Shown here: in pieces, positions 24,501-35,290 of the stretch | Position numbering within the stretch: position 1 is the stretch's first letter | Layout: every line of letters begins with the position of its first letter | Source: Engraulis encrasicolus | Lineage: Eukaryota > Chordata > Actinopteri > Clupeiformes > Engraulidae | DNA length: 64,000 nucleotides | NCBI RefSeq assembly: GCF_034702125.1 | Contig: NC_085871.1 | Coordinates: forward strand, 28,835,076-28,899,075 | Direction of reading: 5' to 3' | Notes under the pieces: model-generated | What the model saw: only the letters and a program-made list of their open reading frames with translations | What the model was told of the DNA's origin: nothing | The model's database searches: none | Made by a program: the position numbers and the translations under genes

Positions 24501-26241
24501 CTCTACAGATGAGTGAGAACATCTTAACCAATGCACTACTGCATCCGCATGCCATCATGGAGGCTGACTTTTGAAGCTAGCACTAACACAAAATGGATGG
24601 TCCATTTTCACTGTAGCACAGGATGTGCAATGCTCTATTATTGTCAAAAAGAATGGACTTCTACAACTTCTGCTGACTTCTGTAAGCAAAGGACAGTTTC
24701 CTATGTCTTCTGGGTCTATTTCAAGTGAGCTCAGGTGCTTAGGAGAATGTTACACCCCTGTATCATTTTCATGCATTAAGCATTCTTAATATGGTCGATT
24801 TTCAATAGCTCTAGCACTCCAGGAATTAGAGTGAGACTACAGCCAATATATATTTCATGATGTCATGAACCTATACAATGATTTTATTAACAAAAATATG
24901 TCTTATATACACTCAATCGTGGTAAATCAAAGGGAATTCAAAAATGTATGTAATAACTATGGTAATTATTCCCTTTGCATCTTTAATTCTGAGTGACTCA
25001 GCCTCTCTGTGATGATCTTATACCTGGACACCTATATTGTCCGTCAGTACAATTCATTTTGAAATGTTCTTCTTTGTTGTTTTATCTTATTTGGATGTTT
25101 ACTAAATTTCACTGATCCCCGTCCCAACTCTTTTGAGACGTGTTGGATTTATCAAATTAGAAATGAGTACATATGTCCCCCAAAACAATATTTTTTCTCG
25201 GTTTTAACACTTAATATGTTGTCTTTTCACTATTCTCCATCTAATGAATAGATTGAATGTTTTGAAAATGATAGCATTTTGATTTTATTCACTGTTTACC
25301 AAACGTCCCAACTTCATCGGAGTTGGGGTTTGTAGGTCAACTTCAAATGGCGTTTTCTCAGCTTTTTGGCTAGAAAGCAGCATTTTGGCGAATTCCACTT
25401 ATTTTCAACAGATGATTATGAAAGAATGGAAAGGGGTAGAGAGACACCGTTTTTTTCTGATGACAGATGAGCGTCTAATCTGTGTTTTGATAGGTATGGT
25501 GTTGACATAGACACAGAACTCAATTTTCTGTGAGCCTCCAAAAAACACCCAAAATGCTGAAAAATCTCTGGCACTCTGGGTTACTCTTTCATGAAAATGG
25601 CTGGCAGCCAATGAGTTAAAGATTTTGTGTCCTGCATATGCATGAATGTATATAGTATTTACGTAAAACATTTGGTTACAAAACTAAACCTTTAACGGGA
25701 ATAAGTTTCCACAAAAGTTTTGAGTTCATGGAACATGTTGGGGTTTACGGTGTGCAAGTATGACAACACAGTTCCTTCCATTCCCCTGTATTTTTCATCT
25801 GTGTTTATATGAGGGGACATTTGTTACAAACAAGCGGTAATGGGACAACACACTAGCAGTTGAAGGTGAAGATTGTGCACATCCCAGGAAAAGGTGCAGG
25901 ACAAAGGCCGACTGTAGTTTCAAAGATAGAGGTCCGCACACTTAAAATCCTTTTTGTTTTCTTTTATTATTTCATGGCTGGATTACGTTTCGACTTCACA
26001 GTCACAATCAGATTCCAGATGAAGACTGTGACGTCGAAACGTAATCCAGCCATGAAATAATAAAAGAAAACAAAAAGGATTTTAATTGTGCAGACCTCTC
26101 ACTTCTATATTCCATTTATCCATTCATTCCATATATTTTACAAAATGGGAAAGAAAAATGTTGCAGCTAGTTTAAAGTAAAATGTACCAAATGCCACAGT
26201 GACAGACTTATCATATTTATCTTCATTACAGTCATATCATT

Positions 26242-26324
<83 letters not shown>

Positions 26325-26544
26325 AGACACACACACACACCTGTTTGGCTTGTGTTAGAGAGTTGTCTTTCTCCTCCAGTTGTTTCTGTAATTCATCCAC
26401 CTGGAGCTTCAGCTGCTGGTTTGACTCCGTCTGCGGATATAAGCTTCTTCCATTCTCAGCCGCCCTCTTTTCCAGACGATGGATTAACATGCACAGAGTT
26501 GTGTTCCTCTGGACCTCATTCTGATTGAAACAAACACACACATA

Positions 26545-26575
<31 letters not shown>

Positions 26576-29500
26576 AGTTGCTTGTTACAAAGCACAACCA
26601 GTAAAAAACTAAAAGTAAAAGGTGTGTATATTACCTTGCCAATTATTAAGCGGGCTTGCGGAGCAAGGACCATGCAGAGCATGGCCCTTGCAGAGCAAGG
26701 CCCGTTTATAGTAATCTCTAAGTCCTGTTTTATTAAGCGGGCTTGCGGAGCAAGGACCATGCAGAGCATGGCTCTTGCAGAGCAAGGCCCGATTATAGTA
26801 ATCTCTAAGTCCTGTTTCTTATTTATTGGTCTTGTGCAGGGCAGCAGTAAAATAGAAAATGGATCTCCTCCTAGGCCTTTCGAGATAGAGACACCGTTCA
26901 AACACTAAAACGACCGGCTCGGCTTGGAGATCGCGTATAGTTATAGGCTTCTCCGTGTCTCTTGTCGATTTCCGTTTTTGGCGATTTTGTTAAAGCCTGG
27001 GTCCCCATTGGAAACAGTGGTGGAACCTCCATGAACCAAGGTTCCGCCACTCTAGAGATTAGAGTGTAGGAGGCTTTTTCGGTCATAAAACATCAACACT
27101 TTCACCTAGAAGTTTAGTTGACGCGTTGTTAGCGAGCTCTATGGGATGTCTCCAAATTGTCAAAGTTTCATCTCCCAAATCCCAATACTTTTTAAATGGC
27201 AGGTTTGTAAAAAAAACAGGCCTGGCTCTATGGAGAATCCCAGTCTTTCGAAAAGGGCATTTTTCAAGAGATCAGCGCATGTCCCACACGGAGGTCCATT
27301 TGTGCCTGAAAAATTTAACCTATAAACTTCATTCAAAGACTGTTAGAGAGATCACAAGCATGACTCCGATCTGTGAAAAGGACACGTGCCAACTCCTTTT
27401 AGTTTTTTTACAACGATGTTGTAAAGACAAAAAACTCATTCTCATTTTCTCCCCAGTTTAGAGCTCAATACTAACTGTCTTTCAGTCAATCACAACAGGT
27501 GCAGCCAATGAAGTGTTCCATTTCAACTGTCACTGTCTCAAGATTCTATTCTTAACGAGCAGGTGCGAGCAAGCATTCTAGAAGTCTATTGTTCAGCTCT
27601 GCAATGCAATGTAATATAGTCTTGCTGGACTATGCATGACAATTAGCTGCTTGGCTTAGTGGTAATGCATGCCGCTGCATTAGAGATATGGAGGTTGAGG
27701 GTTCGAAACCCATCCGAAGCCATGTTGATTTTCTAAATTATATCATATGCAGCGTTCCTTGGCCGACTTAAAATGCCATGTATATCATTTAGTATGGACG
27801 GCAAATGTGCTGAATTACAGATATTGAGGTTGGGGGTTCGAAACCCAGTCAAAGCCATGCTGATTTTCAAAATTACATCATATGCAGTGTTCCTTGGCCA
27901 ACTTAAAATGCCATGTATGTCATTTAGTATGCATGGCAAATGTGCTGGATTACAGATATGGAGGTTGGGGGTTCGAATCCCAGTCAAAGCCATGTTGACT
28001 TTCAAAATTATATCATATGCAGTGTTCCTTGGCCAACTTAAAATGCCATGTATGTCATTTAGTATGAATGGCAAATGTGCTGAATTAGGGATATGGGGGT
28101 TGGAGGTTCGAACCCCAGTCGAAGCCATGTTGATTTTCAAAATGATATCATATGCAGTGTTCCTTAGCCAACTTCAAATATCATGTATTGTATGTCATTT
28201 AATATCAATGGCAAAGGGGTTGGATTACAGATATGGAGGTTGTGAGTTCTAATCCCGCTCGAAGCCATGTTGATTTTCTAAATTATATCATATGCAGCGT
28301 TCCTTGGCCGACTTAAAATGCCATGTATATCATTTAGTATGGATGGCAAATGTGCTGAATTACAGATATTGAGGTTGGGGGTTCGAAACCCAGTCAAAGC
28401 CATGTTGATTTTCAAAATTATATCATATGCAGTGTTCCTTGACCAACCTAAAATGCCATGTATGTCATTTAGTATGCATGGCAAATGTGCTGGATTACAG
28501 ATATGGAAGTTGGGGGTTCGAATCCCAGTCAAAGCCATGTTGATTTTCAAAATTATATCATATGCAGTGTTCCTTGGCCAACTTAAAATGCCATGTATGT
28601 CATTTAGTATGAATGGCAAATGTGCTGAATTAGGGATATGGGGGTTGGAGGTTCGAACCCCAGTCGAAGCCATGCTGATTTTCAAAATGATATCATATGC
28701 AGTGTTCCTTAGCCAACTTCAAATATCATGTATCGTATGTCATTTAATATCAATGGCAAAGGGGTTGGATTACAGATATGGAGGTTGTGAGTTCTAATCC
28801 CGCTCGAAGCCATGTTGATTTTCAAAATTATATCATATGCAGTGTTCCTTAGCCAACTTAAAATACCATGTATGTCATTTAGTATATCCCCAAAACGCAG
28901 AGCTACAACACTTTCAAGATGGCTGAATCCAAGATGGCTGAATTGTTTGGCCCATAACTTCTGACTGGGTGGATGGAGTTTTTCCAAGATTTCTTTTAGC
29001 TTTGTTTTCTCAATAGTACTTTGTTTCATCTCTGCCCCAAAAGGCAAGCCCGCTTCCAGCATTTTCTGTGAGAATGCATTTCTAGTTATTATCGTTCTTG
29101 TGCAGGGGGACAGTAAAAATAGAAAATGGATCTCCTCCTAGGCCTTTCGAGATAGAGACACCGTTCAAACACTAAAACGACCGGCTCGGCTTGGAGATCG
29201 CGTATAGTGATAGGCTTCTCCGTGTCTCTTGTCGTTTTCCCGTTTTTGGCGATTTTGTTAAAGCCTGGGTCCCCATTGGAAACAGTGGTGGAACCTCCAT
29301 GAACCAAGGTTCCGCCACTCTAGAGATTAGAGTGTAGGAGGCTTTTTCGGTCATAAAACATCAACACTTTCACTTAGAAGTTTAGTTGACGCGTTGTTAG
29401 CGAGCTCTATGGGATGTCTCCAAATTGTCAAAGATTCATCTCCCAAATCCCAATACTTTTTAAATGGCAGGTTTGTAAAAAAAACAGGCCTGGCTCTATG

Positions 29501-32500
29501 GAGAATCCCAGTCTTTCGAAAAGGGCATTTTTCAAGAGATCAGCGCATGTCCCACACGGAGGTCCATTTGTGCCTGAAAAATTTAACCTATAAACTTCAT
29601 TCAAAGACTGTTAGAGAGATCACAAGCATGACTCCGATCTGTGAAAAGGACATGTGCCAACTCCTTTTAGTTTTTTTACAACGATGTTGTAAAGACAAAA
29701 AACTCATTCTCATTTTCTCCCCAGTTTAGAGCTCAATACTAACTGTCTTTCAGTCAATCACAACAGGTGCAGCCAGTGAAGGATTCCATTTCAACTGTCA
29801 CTGTCTCAAGATTCCATTCTTAACGAGCAGGTGCGAGCAAGCATTCTAGAAGTCTATTGTTCAGCTCTGCAATGCAATGTAATATAGTCTTGCTGGACTA
29901 TGCATGACAATTAGCTGCTTGGCTTAGTGGTAATGCATGCCGCTGCATTAGAGATATGAAGGTTGAGGGTTCGAAACCCACCCGAAGCCATGTTGATTTT
30001 CTAAATTATATCATATGCAGCGTTCCTTGGCCGACTTAAAATGCCATGTATATCATTTAGTATGGATGGCAAATGTGATGAATTACAGATATTGAGGTTG
30101 GGGGTTCGAAACCCAGTCAAAGCCATGTTGATTTTCAAAATTACATCATATGCAGTGTTCCTTGGCCAACTTAAAATGCCATGTATGCCATTTAGTATGC
30201 ATGGCAAATGTGCTGGATTACAGATATGGAGGTTGGGGGTTCGAATCCCAGTCAAAGCCATGTTGACTTTCAAAATTATATCATATGCAGTGTTCCTTGG
30301 CCAACTTAAAATGCCATGTATGTCATTTAGTATGAATGGCAAATGTGCTGAATTAGGGATATGGGGGTTGGAGGTTCGAACCCCAGTCGAAGCCATGTTG
30401 ATTTTCAAAATGATATCATATACAGTGTTCCTTAGCCAACTTCAAATATCATGTATTGTATGTCATTTAATATCAATGACAAAGGGGTTGGATTACAGAT
30501 ATGGAGGTTGTGAGTTCTAATCCCGCTCGAAGCCATGTTGATTTTCAAAATTATATCATATGCAGTGTTCCTTAGCCAACTTAAAATACCATGTATGTCA
30601 TTTAGTATATCCCCAAAACGCAGAGCTACAACACTTTCAAGATGGCTGAATCCAAGATGGCTGAATTGTTTGGCCCATAACTTCTGACTGGGTGGATGGA
30701 GTTTTTCCAAGATTTCTTTTAGCTTTGTTTTCTTAATAGTACTTTGTTTCATCTCTGCCCCAAAAGGCAAGCCCGCTTCCAGCATTTTCTCTGAAAATGC
30801 ATTTCTATTTCATTTCTGATTACTAAAGTGTTTCCTACCTGCAATGCTTCTGTGATGAATTGGCTGGCCTTCTCAAGGTCACTGCAGGCTTGTTTGTGAC
30901 TTGCAGCAACATGGTGGGAAATAGCATTTATCTACAAGCAAATGCATAGGGGAGACTGGGGTTGGTTGTTTACATTTAGCCTACTCGTTTACTTACATGT
31001 AATTCAACGAAAACGCAGGGAAACAATTTCCATACAGGGTCCGTGTATATTTTGGTAATTGGATTTTCCCTTTATGAAGGGAATTCAAAAAACGAAAAAC
31101 GACTGGTTTGTTTGATTTTCGTTTCCAAACCTAAAACGAACAACTGAATTACGCAGCATTTTTCTTTCATTTTCTTCTTTTAATTACATTTTAAAAAATG
31201 AAATTCAAAGTCAGCACAAACGGAAAAACGACCAAAAACAAGTATTATTCATTTTCTCGCAGCCGGAAGTCAGACAGGTAAGGGTAAAGACTTTCTCGTC
31301 TCCAATTGGCTACAACGTCTACAGTAAGAAGTATAAGTCAGTGCTCCCTTCTGATTGGCTTTCATTTGACAGCCAGAACGTCAACTCGCGCTCAAGGTGG
31401 GATGGTAGGATAAAATACTTTTATATAAATGCCGTGCCGTAGCGTAGCCCAGGGGCGCCGCCAATTTTTGGCCATGTGAAAGATTCTAATTTTGCGGCAC
31501 CAACCCACACACACACACACACACCCCCTACATTTTTTGTTTACAATTTCTATCACGATATGAATAAAGTCACTATTAATTATTTCATTTAGGCCCTATC
31601 TATTCTTTTTTTCGGGGGAGGGGGGCAGGAAAGGCATGAAGCCAGAAAACACTAGGTGTCCCTAAGAAAATAGGCTACTGGTGTCCCTTTGTTCCCCTCA
31701 AAATGTTTAATTCCAAAATAGTACATTAACCATGTATTTTAACAGATAACAAATGCAATCACTGCAAACTGTCACAGGGCTCAGAGATGAAGAACACGTG
31801 TGCACATACTCATGGAGCCATACTATATTGTTACGCATACTATTACGCATGGTTAACAACCCCATTTAATCAGCATATAAATGCTGCGAATTCTCGGAAA
31901 CACGTCTTATAGCCTACCGACATCTAACACTTCCACAATGGATGGTGGTTGCAGTCCTGCGTGTAGTGGCCTTTTAAGTACTTGTTCTCCGTTAATTTGC
32001 TTGAGTAGGCTATTCTCTCAAATTCAGCATCAGCGTTACTTTTAAATGTAGCAAACGTTTCTTGAGGGGGCCGATCATGTGAATACAGTCAGTCACTGAC
32101 AGAGATGGGGATAAGACTTTTGGTTGCAAATCACTTGCACCAAGGAGCTAACAAAACGGAAGTCTTAAGTGACAAAACAATTTAATGGACTTTGTTGAAA
32201 GAAACCGGGCACATGTGAAAGTGATCATTGATATTTTACTGTTCTGTGCAAGTACATTGCACTACGTGGTCACACTGAGGGCGCAGACAGCATTACGGAA
32301 TTTTTTGGAGATGTTCAAACTTGTGAGAAGGTGAAGTTTCCATCCCTCTTCTCACTGGCTGATTTAGCCTATTTTAAAAACTCACGAATGGTTTATAAGT
32401 GAACATTTTCAGTTTTCTTAAATGTTGGGACTTTGATGAGCGAAAGCGCACACGCACGCACTGGTAGGCTACGCGCACACCTGAGCTCGCAATGGAACAC

Positions 32501-34670
32501 TTTCTCCGAACATTGTCATGGCCATGGGCGGAGGCGCCGCCAATGGCAAGCATATTAGTGGGTGTATTTAAGCCGTAGTCAAGTCGTTGATGTGAGCGAT
32601 TTTTATTGAGAAGTGGTAACCTGTAGGAGGTGGCTTCGCGTAAAACTGCTGCATATCATTGTAAGCAGAGAAGCGTGTTGTAGTTTGATGCTGCTGAACT
32701 TAGAAGAAGTGAATGGTTTCGTTTTCTGTTGCCAGTGATATGTCCTGTCCGTTTTATGATGCCAACGTGTAGGGGCGTACATTTATTTTCTGATGGCTTT
32801 GGTGAAGGTAAATTAAAGGCATAAATATTTTTGATATACTTCCGACTTAGTGCCTGCTCCTCTCCATTCCGCTCGTTACGCACGTCCTTGACAAGACGTT
32901 GCAAGCGCTTCCCCACAAAACTAATTGTGATTATGAGCATGATAAAAAGTGAGTGCAACAAAGGGGAGTGCAACACAATATCAAATGCTTTGGTGGAAGT
33001 AGGCTACACCTGTTTTACATAACCCCTCGCCGTACCTCCAGTGGTGGCACACTGTCATTGAAAAGTTAGGTACCATAGTACTACAATATTATGACAACGC
33101 ATGGATAGTTGCCTACTGCACTACGGTCATTGTTCTAGCAAATGTATAACACAGTGTCTTAACGGGTTAATAAAACCCAACTTCTTTCAGTTAATAGAAA
33201 AGTGAGGTCTTTTCTTCTGCAATGTATAACAATCTCAGATCCCAAAGCGAAACTTATCCACATAGGAGTGTCATGGAAGACAGCTTCACTTTATTTTAGC
33301 CAGCGCGAGGACAGGATTCAGTGACCGAGTGAATTAAAATGGTCTGAAGCCTGCCTACTTCGTTGACATTATCGCTCAATTTTTCATAGGCATAGACTTT
33401 CATAGTTTGAACTCTGCCACTTTTGCAATTACGCGGTTGTTTACGATGTTTTCTTCTCACTCAATGCACTTGCTAAAAGTGATAAAGCCAACCAGGCATC
33501 TTCTGGTACGACATAGAGTTCTTCAGCGGAAGCGGAAGCATGTAGTAGATTGTAGTCTTTCATGTTAGCATTTAAGGACGTCCTGGTTCCTATCGGCTTC
33601 CGGCCTCCATTGGGAATGAATAGGGGTAAATTTCAAATAAGCTCCGAGTGCAAGCACGCGCTTAGCGAACCCCCGTAAACTGTCGAGGGTGTTAAAAATA
33701 GGCTGTAGGTATGACATGGTTGATCATTTTGTGTCAAACTTCGACATAAATACGATGTTGCGTCCATATGCTAAACCCGGAAGCTTTTGGCGACTACAGA
33801 AACGGCGCCAGTATCTAACGGCATGTACGTGCGGAAGGTTGTACCCATGGCAACCAAAGGAAAGTATGTAGTTCGGAAGTTTTAATGATCAGAAAGGGGT
33901 TAGCAATATTGAATTATAATCGTCATGATTTAACATGTGAATACACCAACATGATGATACGATCCGTTCCACTAATGAGAAAGGGATGCGGGGACACGCT
34001 AATGTTCGTTGTTGCCGTGCAACTTATATTTTTGCCAAACCTGAATCTCTATGGCGTTTTGCAATGTAAAAAATCGCCATGGAACCGGTAGTCCAAACGC
34101 CGCATACAAGTTGACGTCAACGCTGAAGAGCTCTATTTTGGCTACTGTAAAACTCTGTCAGTCGTGCGCACTGTCAAATGAAAGCCAATCAGAAGGGAGC
34201 CGTTATAGCCAATCGAAGGCGACTTCCGGCTGCGAGAATATGAATAATGCTTGTTTTTGGTCCGTTTTTCCGTTTGAGTTGACTTTGAATTTCATTTTTT
34301 AAAGTGTAATTAAAAAATGAAAATGAAAGAAAAATGCGGCGTAATTCAATTTTTGGTTTTGGGTTTCGAAACGAAAATCAAACAAACCAGTCGTTTTTCG
34401 TTTTTTGAATTCCCATTCATAAGGGAAAATCCAATTACCAAAATATACACGGACCCATACAGATTCAATGTGTCCCAATGTTTGTTTTTGTCTTCGAAGG
34501 ATGGGTGTAAAAAAGGCACCTTGCACAACTGTGACAACCAACACAATTGTCATTATTACCATTACAGGGAGTCCCTCACATACTACAGAGAATAATTTAT
34601 CTCCACTCACCTCAAAGTCCATTGGTGCAAGGAATGTGTCTTGGGCTGGGACTTCAAGACATCGGTTCAT
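14280..34670 (-). CDS. ZnF1: coiled-coil / acidic-repeat / C2H2 zinc-finger protein, 11 coding exons
   Basis: Exons in transcript order are 34670-34611, 30931-30839, 26520-26341, 20018-19948, 19704-19647, 19066-18996, 17882-17825, 17730-17634, 17269-17202, 16856-16532 and 15412-14280. All phases join to a 2214-nt open frame (737 aa). The start is ATG at 34670, four bases after an acceptor, so a 5' UTR exon is expected. Residues 21-111 are helical and coiled-coil-like (QLKLQVDELQKQLEEKDN). Residues 112-197 hold two copies of a 43-residue module, 198-252 an acidic stretch, 253-360 an APVVSS-type repeat, and 439-718 ten intact 28-residue C2H2 fingers after two degenerate ones. Linkers are TGVKAH, TGEMPH or TGERAY rather than TGEKPY. 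No KRAB, SCAN or BTB domain is seen. It is probably a nuclear DNA-binding regulator; targets are unknown. Introns are packed with transposons. Confidence 0.88.
16532..16856 (-). CDS. ZnF1 exon 10: coding minisatellite (S-D-x-A-P-V-V-S-S repeats)
   Basis: This exon reads EEDEKSDLAPVVSS and then imperfect repeats of D-[MK]-[TA]-P-V-V-S-S-A-S, ending in a unique PDPPSLVKCRRLSV segment. It has phase 0 at the 5' end and ends on a split Gly codon. The ZnF2 exon is 48 nt longer, an exact multiple of three. Likely a flexible spacer, Ser/Val/Asp-rich. Confidence 0.85.
18507..18980. repeat. tRNA-like repeat, 258-bp unit in tandem, inserted in a (TG)n tract
   Basis: Two direct copies (about 18507-18764 and 18765-18980, the second shorter) start TAACGGAGGCTAAC. 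Each contains TTGGCCCAGCGGTATCG, similar to an RNA polymerase III A box, and ACGTTCGATCCCC, similar to a B box, about 60 bp apart, as in tRNA-derived SINEs. ZnF2 has an uninterrupted (TG)n at the matching point (45301-45338), so the insertion postdates the duplication or was lost. Confidence 0.7.
20325..20393 (+). repeat. tRNA-like module 1
   Basis: The stretch contains 'gagtagtggttaaacagc' (A-box-like) and 'ggttgcaagttcaatcccc' (B-box-like) at tRNA spacing. It is probably SINE-derived. It is not a functional tRNA gene because I cannot pair the acceptor stem. Confidence 0.5.
20655..20730 (+). repeat. tRNA-like module 2
   Basis: The stretch contains 'tggactaacagttaagcag' and 'ggtttcaagttcaattccc', with A-box and B-box spacing as in module 1 but a diverged sequence. 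A weaker B-box-only relative ('gcaggtttgaatcc') lies at about 20600-20613. Confidence 0.5.
20908..20990 (+). repeat. tRNA-like module 3
   Basis: The B-box-like 'ggttgagagttcgaatcc' (about 20966-20983) follows 'gagtggtgttggggatag', an A-box-like stretch. This is a third diverged tRNA-derived unit in less than 700 bp. Confidence 0.5.
21100..22470. other. AT-rich intronic DNA of ZnF1 with no recognised feature
   Basis: I see no exon, repeat terminus or RNA gene in this stretch. It has no counterpart in ZnF2. Confidence 0.5.
22478..25615. mobile_element. TTAA-target element (piggyBac-like), interrupted by another transposon
   Basis: The ends CTCATTGGCTGCC and GGCAGCCAATGAG are inverted and each abuts TTAA (22474-22477 and 25616-25619). 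The element is about 1.69 kb without the nested element at 23885-25332. Short ORFs (for example 23163-23381 and 23333-23641) show no transposase motif I can recognise; 23333-23641 has a C-x2-C-...-C-x2-C pattern (CWICDQYF, CPLCQRSS), possibly the Cys-rich C-terminus of a decayed piggyBac transposase. Confidence 0.8.
23885..25332. mobile_element. Long-TIR Tc1/mariner-type element nested in the TTAA element
   Basis: Inverted repeats of about 220 bp begin CAAACCCCAACTCCGATG, almost perfect, and are flanked by TA on both sides (23883-23884 and 25333-25334). The 1.0-kb interior has no intact transposase. The long near-identical arms could form a large cruciform. Confidence 0.85.
25930..26097. repeat. 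Palindromic element in ZnF1 intron 3, shared with ZnF2
   Basis: Arms of about 65 bp ('ttaaaatcctttttg' to 'gattacgtttcgac' and their complements) are separated by only about 14 bp. The same element sits at 46797-46951 in ZnF2, where the right arm has lost 'cgtaatccagc'. It predates the block P/Q duplication. The outer flanks 'ttcaaagtgag' are also inverted in the ZnF2 copy. Confidence 0.8.
26246..26340. repeat. (CA)n microsatellite abutting the ZnF1 exon 3 donor
   Basis: A long CA tract on the plus strand, so on the transcript the intron begins GTGTGTGT directly at the splice donor of exon 3. The same arrangement occurs in ZnF2 (47134-47212). Confidence 0.9.
27646..28870 (+). repeat. Tandem tRNA-like array, block I (135-bp period, nine B-box units)
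   Basis: The head unit (about 27648-27722) looks like a whole tRNA gene: 'ggcttagtggtaatgc' (A box), 'agggttcgaaaccc' (B box) and GGCTT/AAGCC ends. Behind it, B-box-like GTTCG/GTTCT sites recur at 27701, 27836, 27971, 28106, 28246, 28381, 28516, 28651 and 28791: steps of 135, 135, 135, 140, 135, 135, 135 and 140. A set of four makes a 545-bp higher-order unit. Sequence between the B boxes is also conserved ('catatgcagtgttccttgg'). Confidence 0.85.
29914..30597 (+). repeat. Tandem tRNA-like array, block II (135-bp period, five B-box units)
   Basis: This is a second array in the downstream direct copy. The head tRNA-like unit is at about 29916-29990 and B-box sites are at 29969, 30104, 30239, 30374 and 30514 (steps 135, 135, 135, 140). 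It corresponds to one 545-bp higher-order unit; block I has two. Confidence 0.85.
31038..34455. mobile_element. 3.4-kb element with about 260-350-bp inverted termini in ZnF1 intron 1
   Basis: The element starts GGTCCGTGTATATTTTGG and ends with the complement. The inverted arms run to about 31390 and 34100, with 'cagccggaagtc' in one arm and 'gacttccggctgcg' in the other. A direct repeat CATACAG (31031-31037 and 34456-34462; 8 bp if a C is included) flanks it. ZnF2 has the single empty site 'ttccatacagattc' (about 47720-47735). The interior has no recognisable transposase, so the superfamily is uncertain (hAT-like by duplication length). Confidence 0.85.
33515..34134 (+). mobile_element. 620-bp short-TIR element nested in the 3.4-kb element
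   Basis: The ends are AGAGTTCTTCAGCG and CGCTGAAGAGCTCT, with AT on both sides. The same element, also 620 bp and nearly identical but reversed, lies at 47824-48443 in ZnF2. It overlaps the inner part of the right-hand arm of its host. A 2-3 bp duplication would fit a Harbinger-like or other short-duplication superfamily; no transposase is present. Confidence 0.85.
34611..34670 (-). CDS. ZnF1 first coding exon with ATG start
   Basis: The exon encodes MNRCLEVPAQDTFLAPMDFE and ends GAG before GTGAGT. The ATG is four bases after an acceptor (CATTTTAG). A second in-frame Met is residue 17. ZnF2 carries CTG in place of the first ATG. Confidence 0.8.
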
Positions 34671-34892
34671 GGCGCTAAAATGATGTTTATGTTAGACCTA
34701 CAGGTTGAATACCTTGGAAATTGGGCTACCTGAAAATAGCATTACCCTATCGTGTGGCAACAGGGTGCCGTTTCCATTTTCTGTTGGCAACACATTTTAG
34801 CCCGTTAGCTCAATTACTGCACACAATTTCATTTCATCCCAGCACGTGGACAGTGACATTGGACCAGACCGAACATGACAGATTTCACCCAC

Positions 34893-34985
34893 CTCAGCCT
34901 GCAGAGTTAATTGCTGGGTCTGGAGACACGAAACTTCAAGGAACATTGAACATAAACAGGGTTTATCAAAACGATATCACGCAGT
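34893..34985 (-). other. Possible 5' UTR exon of ZnF1
   Basis: On the minus strand a segment ending CTGCAGGCTGAG precedes GTGGGT, a good donor. It lies about 220 bp upstream of the first coding exon and is conserved at about 48767-48860 before ZnF2. The upstream limit is a guess; no core promoter motif is obvious. Confidence 0.35.
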
Positions 34986-35215
34986 GAGTTTAACGGGGGG
35001 AAACCCACTGGGAAGTTTGTAATTGTTGTACAGTAGTCCTAGCTGTTTTTGCGGGGCAGTGCAGAACTTAGGCTTGCTTGTAAAATTTCCTCTTGGATCT
35101 GCGAGTTTCCTTTTTGAATGCACACACGCGCTGCTCCGGCATTTAGTTTCCCAGTTTTTGGCGCCTCCCTCTGGAACTTCCAGGGACCTCTCCACTCCGA
35201 ATGAATAATAATAAT

Positions 35216-35216
35216 A

Positions 35217-35265
<49 letters not shown>

Positions 35266-35290
35266 GTATTATATTATTAATAATAATAAA
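35216..35290. repeat. (ATT)n microsatellite
   Basis: A run of ATT units flanked by AAT units, able to form a hairpin. The paralogous tract at 49086-49200 is longer. Confidence 0.85.

Larger units (their letters stand above)
20083..25756. mobile_element. About 5.7 kb of repeat insertion in ZnF1 intron 3, absent from ZnF2
   Basis: Alignment of ZnF1 with ZnF2 breaks after 'atgactgca' (20082; ZnF2 46619) and resumes at 'gcaagtatgacaac' (25754; ZnF2 46617). TGCA or GCA is present on both sides. The insert contains four tRNA-like modules, about 1.2 kb of plain AT-rich DNA (21100-22470) and the nested elements at 22478-25615. Whether this is one large element or several insertions is not resolved. 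Confidence 0.65.
26643..30804. mobile_element. About 4.2-kb repeat block inserted in ZnF1 intron 2
   Basis: ZnF2 has the uninterrupted sequence at 47491-47508. The insert opens with two 87-bp units (26645-26731 and 26732-26818) with 'gcgggcttgcggagcaagg', and closes with 'ggcaagcccgcttcc', an inverted match to the opening. Between them lie two large direct copies (about 26826-29093 and 29090-30804) that share a 5' part around 'ctcctcctaggcctttcg' and a tRNA-like array. No transposase is seen. The 111-codon frames at 27126-27461 and 29394-29729 are part of the repeat. Confidence 0.75.

Noticed and set aside
27648..27722. Functional tRNA gene at the head of the array
   Set aside because: A and B boxes are visible, but the acceptor stem pairs over only about five bases and I cannot place a clean anticodon loop; it is also embedded in a repeat.
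27126..29729. 111-codon plus-strand ORFs at 27126-27461 and 29394-29729, nearly identical
   Set aside because: They lie in the two direct copies of a repeat block, show no domain, and match each other only because the repeat does.
27646..30597. CRISPR-like array
   Set aside because: The conserved part is longer than the spacers, the spacers are alike, and the context is vertebrate; it is a tRNA-derived tandem repeat.
27733..30785. 135-159-codon ORFs on both strands across the tRNA-like arrays
   Set aside because: A 135-bp period is a multiple of three, so open frames repeat automatically; they are not proteins.
34299..34670. A 123-codon single-exon protein starting MNRCLEV
   Set aside because: Only the first 20 codons are exon 1 of ZnF1; the rest is translated intron beyond a GTGAGT donor.
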